Assembly (NCBI RefSeq): GCF_965363235.1
Contig: NC_134846.1
Location: forward strand, 90,576,571-90,640,570
DNA: 64,000 bases
From: Mytilus galloprovincialis
Taxonomy: Eukaryota > Mollusca > Bivalvia > Mytilida > Mytilidae
Reading direction: 5' to 3'
The notes under the pieces are model-generated. The model ran no database searches and was not told the DNA's origin. It saw nothing but the letters and a program-made list of their open reading frames with translations. Within the stretch, counting starts at the first letter, position 1. The number at the start of each line of letters is the position of its first letter. Shown one piece after another: positions 55,395 to 64,000 of this stretch. The position numbers and the translations under genes were made by a program.

Positions 55395-57795
55395 CTTAAC
55401 TTACCTACAGTATACCGACGTGCGTAGTACCCTTCTTGAAATTACACTTTTCCTTGTTGTGTATAACTATATATAGACTGGTGATTCCCAATGCTTATAA
55501 ATATATGTTTATTTTGAGATAGGCGATTTTGTTAAAAAGTACTTTCCATTAGATACATATATAATCTTAGTTGGTTTTTCCATCATATATTCTCGGGCAA
55601 TGAGTCTGTTTTAAGTGGTTGTAAATTAATTAAAATCTATTGAAATGACTTCATTCAATATAATAGATGAACATTTGTAGTATTTTAAGCAGGGGCATAC
55701 ACATATAACAAATATAATCTTTACAACATATAGTATTTCACATGACATTCAAATACAACACTTGTCCGAGGTTGTGCTGCCGTCCAACGGCCGTTTTGCC
55801 GCACACATGTTTGTTAATGTGCTTTGTTTAAATGCCGTTTTGGGTTTCTCTGTTACATATATATGTCGTGGCTCTGTACATATCGGCATTATGTTATGGT
55901 ACATTTTTGTATTCCTGTCTTACAAATTTGCTATTGTGCTAGGTCTATTTGCATTTCTGTGTTTCTTTGTTACATATTTTATGTTTTTATTTTGATTTAG
56001 ACTTTAACACAATGTTGACTGCTGTACCCCTATTTCGACATTTTTAACCTATTATGTCTGTTTGTTTTGTTTAACACATCGGAATTTAATGCGACTGTCA
56101 TACAAGTGAAAGGTTTAGCTTGCTATGCAACCAGGTTGAATCCACCATTTTCTACATAAGAAAATGTCTGTACCAAGTCAGGAATATGGCAGCTGCTATC
56201 AATTTGTTTGATGTGTTTGAGCTTTTGATTTTGCCATTTGATTACAGATTTTTGAATTTTGCTAGGAGTTCGGTATTTTTGTTACTTTACTTTTAAATAT
56301 TAAAAGGTGTCTGATGTCACACGACCTCAGCTTGTCTAACAAAACAACCATTGCGCGTTAGAGCAATCTCGGACTAATATAACACCTACGTACAATATTG
56401 ATATAAGCATGATAGAGTGATATCAGCTATTATAAGTTTAACTTCAGAGATATGGATTAATCACAATGATTTTAGTGGCCAACTGATTTTCAGACAAAAC
56501 ATTGGCAACTTAAATTCAAAGGATTTATGGGATGAATGTTCTTGCGTGTGTTTGTGATGTTATTCTGTCACGTAGTGTTGTTGTTTCAGCGATAACTGTT
56601 ATAGTAAATTGTCATAAAGCGGGAAGTTTGGCTAGCTATTAAACAATGTCCAATCCACACTTTTTCTTTAAATTTCTTGTACCAAGTCAGGAATATGACA
56701 ATTCGTTTTTTTTGTATGTTAACAGTAGTTCTTGTTTTATTCCCTTCAGTGTTCCTGTTGTTCGTTTGATTTTCTCTTATAGTTCGTGTGTTTTCCTCGG
56801 TTTTAGTTTGCAACATAGATTTGTTTTCTCTGAATCGATTTATGACCTTTAAACACTGGTATATTTCTGATGCCTGTATTTAAGCCTTTCATATATTTTT
56901 ATCCCGTTTAATTTTTTACTTCCGCTGTACAAAAATGTTGCCAGTATGACAGGCGCGGTAGATAAGAGACTTACATAAGGAATATATGTATGACAATGGA
57001 TCAGTTATGATTTCGGGCTTGAAACTTGGCCCCCGAAATCTGGGTCGACTATTTCCTTGTTTTCCATATGAACTATGATCAGTCGTCTGATGGCTTCAAT
57101 CATATTCCAGAGGCTACCAATCGAACATCCGGGTAACGACTCGCTAGATTTCATCAACATTAATGAAATAAAGGAACTATCTATAAAAGGTGTAACGATA
57201 TAATTAACAACATGTAGATGATTTTTGCAATTTACCCTTTTAGCTTTGCTCCTATGGTTTTTGAGAAAAAGGCAAGAAAATTAACAAAAAAAAAATCAGC
57301 TTTTAAGCGGAAATAATTCCAAAGATTACAGATTTTTTTCTAAAATTATCGTACTATAAAGACTCTTTTTATCATGTCAGGTTCTCTTCGGGGCATAAAC
57401 CAATGTTTCATTTGAATCCTTTCCTGGTTTTCCTTGTTATGCTCTGTTGGGGTCAGACGGGCTAAAAATAAAGACCTTATAAACCCACTAAGACAAAAAG
57501 CGCTAGCCATGACAGTACAAGGAATCAGAGCTTTGCATGACATTCATCATAATTCTTATAAATGGTAAAACACTCAATTCTTTATTGTATGTTTTTTATT
57601 CTTTAAGGGTAATATTAAAAAATAACTAATTGAATAAGGTTTTTGTTTCTTAGTTAGTGGTTGGAGGGTAAAACTGAATTCCTAAACTCATAATGTCAAA
57701 ACAAAAACCGATTAATTACAAGAGCTTTTATTATACAAATTAATTATCACTATATTTTATAATGCTGAAGAAGCTATATGTATGGTATTCTTACA
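55395..57795. other. gene-free stretch downstream of the second HSPA12-like gene
   Basis: 56165-56300 is an 'accaagtcaggaatatggca' repeat, with a fragment at 56678-56705. The rest shows no recognisable gene. ORFs of 60-77 codons (for example 55762-55995, Phe-rich) have no support. Confidence 0.45.
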
Positions 57796-60700
57796 TTATA
57801 TAAGTTGAAACCCAGCCTTCAGCACGTCCTGTGTACCTATTACTCTAGCTGTAACAGTGAGTTCTGTCCCCCCGAAGTGATATTCTACATCAACTAATCG
57901 TCTTTCTCTCGTTGGGTTTGGAATATCTACTACAAGCTCTCCTAACTTCTCACACCCTTCATCATCCACATATTTAGTATCATCATGATCAGATACATAA
58001 ACCGCGATAGTAATCTTCTTCTGCATCTCTTCAAACGTGTGGTACTGACATTTACAAACCGTCCCTACAGAACAGAATGTATCCTTCTTCATGAAAAGGT
58101 CAAACACGTCTTTACATCTAAAAAGTCCATTTGTTTTGACGCTTCGTTTCTTGTCATGTTTTGACTCGTCGAACTTAGGACGTATGCGCCGTCCATATGC
58201 ATATCTGGTGAATCTAGACGACACAAAGTCTGGGGTGTGGCCAAATAGAACCGCCCCTCTTACAACTGCTAAGGTGGGGTCATCGGGTATTATTATTTCT
58301 TTGTCAGGGAATGCTCCCTTTATTGCATTCTGAACTATATCCGACTCCGAGAATCCACCAACGAGAAGGAAATGTGTAACATCTGCGGGTTCTGCCTCTC
58401 GTAATGTCATCTTAATTTCTTCTATTATATGATTTGTAGTATTTTTAAACAGATCTTTAACCAATTCTTTGTCCATTTGTAACTTGTCCGAAACTAAAGT
58501 CAGGGAATCTTTGTATTCAGAATCTACTAAAGTCTGAGGGAAAGATTTTTCTTTGAAACGCTTACATAAAGTATCTAATGCTGCAAAAGGAATTTGAAAG
58601 TTTATTTTTGGTCTAGAGCTCTTCTGATTTCCAATCTTTCTTTTTAGCATTTCAAATCCTCTGACTAAATCAAAATAATTACTAGTGTACTCTTTTTTAA
58701 GAGTTTCTATCACTGTAGGCCCAACGATTTTCTCGAAAATCTCCATGAAAGCTCTATCCACAGCAGTCCCTCCATACGCTGCACCTGATGGCTTACAAAG
58801 TTCTCTAACCTTATTGTGAATTTCCTTCTGATGGGCAGTGATGTCCAGTGTTCCACCTAGAAAGACAAACATACATTCACATGTCATCATCAAAAGTGTG
58901 AAAAAAGGAGGTATGATAAGATTGCCAATGAGATAACTATCAATCAGAGTGAAAATTAAATAGAAGTAAGTTATTATTTGCGACAAATAAGAATGTGGTT
59001 AGGAAAGACATTGTTATGTATTACTGAAAAATTATTACACCAGGGTTTTCGATATCACAAACTAGTCAAAACATTTACTAAATTTTATCATCGGTATAAG
59101 GACATCATTCGTAAATATAGCTCAACATGCAGACTTCTTATACGTTCAGGTATTTCACATCCAATTTTTTATGGAAATATTCTTTATAAAGCACAAAGGT
59201 GTCAGTATTCACCTCAAAAACTAACAAAACCTTTGAATAGACTTATTAAGAAGGAATATCGTTACGATACTGTTGTCAGGTTATTAAAAATTGCATATTT
59301 TGGCGTTAATATTGATTCACTTATAGGGTCTTTGCATCGGAACTAAACACATTTATTCAAAAACCAGTTGTTGGCATGACACGGGTTATGTTCTTCTCAT
59401 ATATTTGATGATGGTATGATACTAAACCCCTAACGGGAAGGATTGTGCCTGATGTTCATATGATGAAATCATAATCTTTCAGTCAGTTTAATTGAAGTCT
59501 GGAGCTGACATGTCAGTTAACTGCTAGTAGTCTGTTGCTATTTATGTATTATTGTCATTTTGTTTATTTTCTTTGGTTACATCTTCTGACATCAGACTCG
59601 GACTTCTCTTGAACTGAATTTTAATGTGCGTATTGTTATGCGTTTACTTTTCTACATTGGCTAGAGGTATAGGGGGAGGGTTGAGATCTCACAAACATGT
59701 TTAACCCCGCCGCATTTTTGCGCCTGTCTCAAGTCAGGAGCCTCTGGCCTTTGTTAGTCTTGTATTATTCTAATTTTAGCTTCTTGTGTACAATTTGGAA
59801 ATTAGTATGGCGTTCATTATCACTGAACTAGTATATATTTGTTTAGGGGCCAGTTGAAGGACGCCTCCGGGTGCGGGAATTTCTCGCTACATTGAAGACC
59901 TGTTGGTGACCTTCTGCTGTTGTTTTTTTCTATGGTCGGGTTGTTGTCTCTTTGGCACATTCCCCATTTCCATTCTCAATTTCATTGTGTTTAATGAATG
60001 TGTAGAAGATCCAGTTTTATTATGTTCTTACATCTGATATCAAAAACTTGGTACCTCCGACACAAGCGACGTATTACCGATCTGAATAACGTACATCCAA
60101 TGTGTACCTCTAATATCGACAACTAACCTCCGATATAAACAACTCACTATGTATATGAACAATAACCTTCGATATTAAAATAGAGAATGGAAATTGGGAA
60201 TGTGTCAAAGAGACAACAACCCGACTATAGAACAGACAACAGCAGAAGGTCACCAACAGGTCTTCAATGCAGCGAGAAGCGAGAAATTCCTGCACCCGGA
60301 AACGTCCTTCAGGTGGCCCCTAACCAAATATATATACTAGTTCAGTGACAATGAACGCCACACTAAACTCCAAATTGTACTCAAGAAACTAAAATTAAAA
60401 ATAAAACAAGACTAACAAAGGCTAGAGGCTCATGAATTGAGACAGGCGCAAAAATGAGGCGGGGTTTAACATGTTTATGAGATCTGAACACTCACCCTAT
60501 ACCTCTGGTCAATGTAGAAAAGTAAACGCATAACAATACGCACGTTAAAATTTTTTTCAAGAGAAGTCCGAGTCTGCTGTCAGAAGATGTAACAATTGAC
60601 AACTTATTTCCGATAACTACAATATACCATCAATTTCAACAAACAATATCTTAAATTATTCAATTTCGATATCCATAACACTAAACTCCGATAACGCCAT

Positions 60701-61265
60701 ACAATCTCGATATAGTCAACTTACCTACAGCATCGGCAAACTAACTAGGATTACGATAAATTAATTTTGATATTGACAAAAACCTCCTATATCACCGACT
60801 ATGTAGTCTGAAATCTAATATCGACATCTTTTCATTAATAATGACAATTTTAGAATACCGATATCGACATTTTTTCAATTGACAAAATATCGACATCGAC
60901 AAGTTTCCTTACACATTAACAACTTAGCTCTTGACCCGAAAAATATTTTTTGACAACGACATCATTCAATTTAAAAAATGCACAAATGTAACCCCGATAT
61001 CGATTTCGAAAAATAATAACACCTCGATCCCCTTCGACCTCAACAACTCAACTTAGATGCAAAAACTTTTATAGTAACAGTGTAGTACCAATGTGGACAA
61101 CTTACCTCCTATATCAACTACTAAGTAAGATGCACCTTGTTTAACAATTACAGGACCAGTTATGGCCCCCAACTCGTCATCCATTTTACGATAGATATGC
61201 TGACAATAAATAGAAGCCGCCTCTGGTTCTAAAGCAATACCCAATCTGTCGCCAGATATTCCAGC
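57796..61265 (-). CDS. HSPA12-like Hsp70 family protein, 3' exons (5' part not in window)
   Basis: Atypical Hsp70 of the HSPA12 group: actin-like ATPase fold without the usual substrate-binding half. Two exons are certain: 61265-61106 (53 codons + 1 nt; RLGIALEPEAASIYCQHIYR ... SYLVVDIG) and 58856-57796 (1061 nt; GGTLDITAHQ, GGTAVDRAFM, HFLLVGGFSESDIVQ, RGAVLFGHTPD, to FQLI-stop TAA). Joined they give DIGGGTLDIT (phosphate 2) and VGGFSES (adenosine site), 406 codons with no break. Homology with the neighbour predicts two more upstream exons (ATPase start and MLLYD exon), which are not present before 64000. An LTR retrotransposon begins 155 bp upstream of exon 3. HSPA12 genes are greatly expanded in bivalves (family knowledge). 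Confidence 0.88.
58978..59990 (+). pseudogene. 5'-truncated Penelope-like element in HSPA12-like intron
   Basis: The ORF 58978-59346 (LLHQGFRYHKLVKTFTKFYH ... IDSLIGSLHRN) is the RT-protein C-terminal extension, intact to its stop. The 3' UTR runs to ccccatttccattctcaatt near 59985. Same family as the - strand copy at 50625-53400, with high similarity. It sits antisense inside intron 3 of the HSPA12-like gene. Confidence 0.8.
60030..61105 (-). repeat. degenerate ~22-bp intronic array resembling the exon 3 / donor junction
   Basis: In gene sense, the exon 3 end plus donor reads gttgatataggaggtaagttgtc. The intron that follows contains many relatives: ggtgatataggaggtttttg (about 60800), gatgctgtaggtaagttgac (about 60730), atatcggaggttagttgtcg (about 60125), gtgtcggaggtaccaag (about 60055), and many shorter gtcgatatcgg pieces at 60590-61010. 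The PLE fragment 60178-60590 interrupts the array. Spacing is irregular, so it is an old, eroded array. Confidence 0.6.
60178..60590 (-). mobile_element. Penelope-like element 3' UTR fragment
   Basis: agagaatggaaattgggaat, caaagagacaacaacccgac and agagaagtccgagtctgctg match the 3' UTR of the 50625 copy. It is truncated at about 60590 and is placed within the donor-derived repeat array. Confidence 0.8.
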
Positions 61266-61420
61266 CTAAAACAATACAATATTTAAAATCATACTAAAGA
61301 TATATAAAAGATACGTCTTTCCTTTCTTGTCAGTACCCAAAAAGAAGACTACGGTATAGAAATATGATAACGTTTTGTCTGTTTCCGACTGGTAGTAATC
61401 TCTTGTCAAAGTGGGGCATA
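61266..61420. other. intron sequence between HSPA12-like exon 3 and the LTR element
   Basis: Begins with the acceptor (attgttttag on -, ending 61266). Nothing else recognised. The LTR element's left edge at 61421 follows gcata. Confidence 0.5.
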
Positions 61421-62025
61421 TGTTATGATATTGTAATTATTATGTTTATTTATGTTGGCCTAATTTGTGTTGTATGGCCTGATAGTTGTTTACCAAATAA
61501 TCTTATAATTGTGCAGTTTAGGAATCACTGGAACAATCACAGAATGATTGGAACTTTCTAGAATGATCCTTATAAAAGATGCGTAATTTAAACTTCTACG
61601 TTATTCCAGAAACTTCCGTTGTAACTTTCCAGGATTTTCCACAATGTTCCATTATAGAGTGTTCTAGAATTTTCCATTGACAACACTATATATACAGACA
61701 CTAAAGTTAAACTCTCATAATTAAACTTGGACATAGACATTGATAGACATTAGTATTCACAGCATTTGGATTGACACTTTTATTCTACAAACAACATCAT
61801 ACTGGATTGTGACATTAGTAGTGAACGTAATATTCAAATTGGATTCCGAAAGATTTCCGGATATAGATAAAGATAACAGATTGGACTCATATTTTGACAG
61901 TTAAGTTAACAGTAATATTTGTGTAATACCTTTTGTAAACTTTTGTATATTAAATATTGTTAAATTTTACTATTGATTTGTGTCTTTTGTTGGCTACAAT
62001 TTAAAGGCGATTTCTGGCCGTAACA
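61421..62025 (+). mobile_element. 5' LTR (605 bp) of a retrotransposon
   Basis: Begins tgtta and ends taaca (TG...CA with a 5-bp inverted terminus), followed after gaaat by the primer-binding site. Two possible TATA elements occur: ttataaaagatg (61572) and ctatatatacag (61688). The right LTR is beyond the window, so length and TSD (gcata on the left) cannot be confirmed. Confidence 0.75.
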
Positions 62026-62030
62026 GAAAT

Positions 62031-62048
62031 TGGGGGCTCGTCCGGGAT
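62031..62048 (+). promoter_or_regulatory. primer-binding site complementary to tRNA-Pro 3' end
   Basis: tgggggctcgtccgggat is the 18-nt PBS pairing with the 3' end of tRNA-Pro, known from gammaretroviruses and many LTR elements. Its place 5 nt after the LTR edge fixes the LTR boundary and orientation. Confidence 0.9.
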
Positions 62049-62115
62049 AACGAAAATATCTTTTTCAAAATTTATTCAATATTTTTATTATAACTAGCCA
62101 ACAAAATTCTACAAA

Positions 62116-64000
62116 ATGGCATTTGATGCTGGTAAATTTTTGAAAACGCCAGACCTGGAGAGTTTTGATAATTTAAAGAAAGACGAATTAGTGTTGCTTG
62201 CTAAACATCTGCAGTTAAATTTTAAAGTATCTATGAGAAAACAAATTATAAAAAATTTGGTTATAGACAAATTAGTTGACGCAGAAATTTTAGGTGAAGA
62301 GGCTCTTGAACTTAAGGTCGAAAATGTAGATGCCTTTAAATTAAAACAGCTTGAATTAGAACATGAATTTAAATTAAAACAAGCAGAACTGGAAATGAAG
62401 GAAAGGTTGGAAATAGAGAGAAAAGAAAAAGAAGATGAATTTAAATTAAAAGAACTGGAAATGAAGGAGAGGGAGAAAATAAAAGAAGATGAATTAAAAT
62501 TAAAAGAACTTGAAATGAGAGAAAGGCTAGAGATGGAAAAACTGAAAATTGAAATGGTCAAAGAAGAAAGCAACTCTAAAGTCCAGTCGAAATCAGATTA
62601 TTTTGATGCAGCCAAAAACATACGTTTAGTTCCCAGATTTTGTGAAAAGACAGTCGATAAATATTTTCTACAGTTTGAGAAAATTGCTCGTAATTTGAAT
62701 TGGCCAAAGCCGTATTGGACTACAATGCTACAAAGTGTTTTTGAGGGTAAGGCCGCTGAAATATACTCCGCACTTCCATCAGAAAAAAGTTCCGATTATG
62801 ACACGGTGAAACAGGAAGTTTTGAAAGCTTATGAGCTAGTACCAGAAGCATATAGACAGAAATTTAGATCTTATAAAAAGTTTGATTCGCAAACCTATGT
62901 GGAATTTGCTCGGGAAAAAGAAGATCTATTTGATAAATGGCTTACTTGAAAGAAAACAAAAAACAATTTTGATCAACTAAGACAATTGATGTTATTAGAA
63001 GAGTTTAAACAATGTGTTCATTCAGAATTAAAAACACATTTAGACGACAAAACTGTTGAGTCAATACATGATGCGGCTGTAATTTCAGATAATTATACTC
63101 TTTCACATAAAAGAAGTTTCAAGAGTCAAAATGTTAATACTTCCAGTGGAAATTACAAAAATCAAAACACTGAGCGTACTGATAGTAAGCCTGTTCCACA
63201 GAATAAGAGTCAGTCCAGTTATAATATGTCTAGTCCAAAATTTGATACTTTTGAGAAGAAGTCACTGACTTGTGCTTATTGTAAGAAGATTGGTCACCTG
63301 ATGGCTGATTGTTTTAGACTCCAGAAGAAGAATGAACGAGATAATAAGCCGAAGACCAGTGCTTGTACGACACCTTATATTACCAGTACATTGGAATGTC
63401 CTGCGAGTCAGGCTTTTAAGTCCAGTTTTTGTGATTACATGGAGGAATATAAACCCTTTATGTCTGATGGGTTTATTTCTATTGTTGATGATACCACTCT
63501 TCAGCCTATTAAGATTTTACGGGACACTGGAGCTTCTCAGTCTTTATTGTTAGAAGGTGTGTTGCCTTTGTCCGAGAAGACTTCTGTTGGTGCCTCCGTT
63601 TTGTTACAAGGTGTAGAGTTAGGTTGTATAGATGTTCCTCTCCATCGTATTTATCTGAAGTCAGATTTGATAACTGGACCAGTTGTTGTAGGTGTTCGTC
63701 CTAATCTCCCTGTTGAGGGTGTTACCTTATTGCTAGGAAATGATCTAGCTAGGAACAAAGTGGTTGCTGAACCAATTGTTACCAGTGAACCGGTGGTGGA
63801 TGTTAAATCACCTGAAGATGATGCTGAATTGTATCCAGCTTGTGTTGTTACTAGGGCGATGGCTAGAAAACAACAAAATGAGAATTTGCAAGAAGACAAG
63901 TTTGATTACATGGACCTTTCTGACACTTTTATAGCTGACATTGAAGGTCCTGGTAGCTCAGAAAAGGCCATAATAAGACCAACTTATGTTAACAAGAATG
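62116..64000 (+). pseudogene. LTR retrotransposon gag-protease reading frame, one in-frame TGA, runs off window
   Basis: One frame from ATG 62116 to the window end (628 codons) with a single stop, TGA at 62947-62949. Order: N-terminal helical part (residues 1-75); a Lys/Glu-rich coiled coil (76-155, KLKELEMKERE type); a SCAN-like capsid segment (about 160-275, PRFCEKTVDKYFLQFEKIAR ... YELVPEAYRQKFRSYKKF); a CCHC knuckle CAYCKKIGHLMADC (63271-63312); the aspartic protease LRDTGASQS (63517-63543) with LLGNDLA (63733); then VVTRAMA. RT and integrase lie beyond 64000. The SCAN-like capsid suggests the Gmr1-like branch of Ty3/Gypsy (family knowledge). The stop makes this copy non-autonomous unless read through. 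Confidence 0.85.

Noticed and set aside
62109..62573. 154-codon Ser/Phe-rich ORF on the - strand
   Set aside because: Antisense of the Lys/Glu-rich coiled coil in gag; low-complexity shadow.

Overview
The window looks like marine bivalve genomic DNA, most likely a mussel (Mytilus or a close relative). It is AT-rich, has genes split by GT-AG introns, and is packed with short interspersed repeats, DNA transposons, LINEs, Penelope-like elements and a tRNA-derived SINE. HSPA12-type Hsp70 genes, type II C-type lectins and discoidin-bearing proteases are typical of bivalve gene families. The taxon is an inference from content, not from a search. No prokaryotic, organellar or CRISPR features were seen.

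Layout. 0-3.4 kb: two minisatellites, then a 2.25 kb inverted-repeat transposon carrying older PLE and SINE debris. 3.7-12.3 kb (+): 3'-complete, 5'-incomplete gene for a two-discoidin (F5/8C) trypsin-like serine protease. Its ten visible exons sum to 1545 nt in one frame. 12.3-27.4 kb: no gene, but a foldback element, dispersed mussel repeats, a 356-bp tandem duplication, a 3.7 kb bivalve repeat complex (20.0-23.8 kb) and a dead Tc1/mariner element. 28.0-32.9 kb: decayed LINE split by a foldback element. 33.1-36.6 kb (+): a complete three-exon type II membrane C-type lectin gene. 37-46.6 kb: a strongly nested transposon cluster (LINE halves at 39.7 and 46 kb, a reversed bivalve repeat, a LINE with a 13-bp target duplication, a THAP/DDE element, and two identical 468-bp repeats). 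46.7-50.4 kb (-): HSPA12-like pseudogene. 50.6-53.4 kb (-): Penelope-like element. 55.0-55.4 kb: SINE. 57.8-61.3 kb (-): second HSPA12-like gene, with intact 3' exons. 61.4-64 kb (+): 5' part of an LTR retrotransposon with a tRNA-Pro primer site, running off the window.

The genes do not form a pathway or operon. The lectin, the discoidin protease and the HSPA12 family are all of kinds often linked to bivalve immunity and stress, but that is a family-level remark.

Most unusual signal: two genes carry intronic arrays apparently grown from their own splice junctions. In the protease gene, about twelve degenerate units of roughly 70-90 bp upstream of exon 4 copy that exon's acceptor plus its first ~55 coding nucleotides. 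In the HSPA12 gene, the intron behind exon 3 is filled with ~22-bp units resembling the exon-3 end and its GTAAGT donor.
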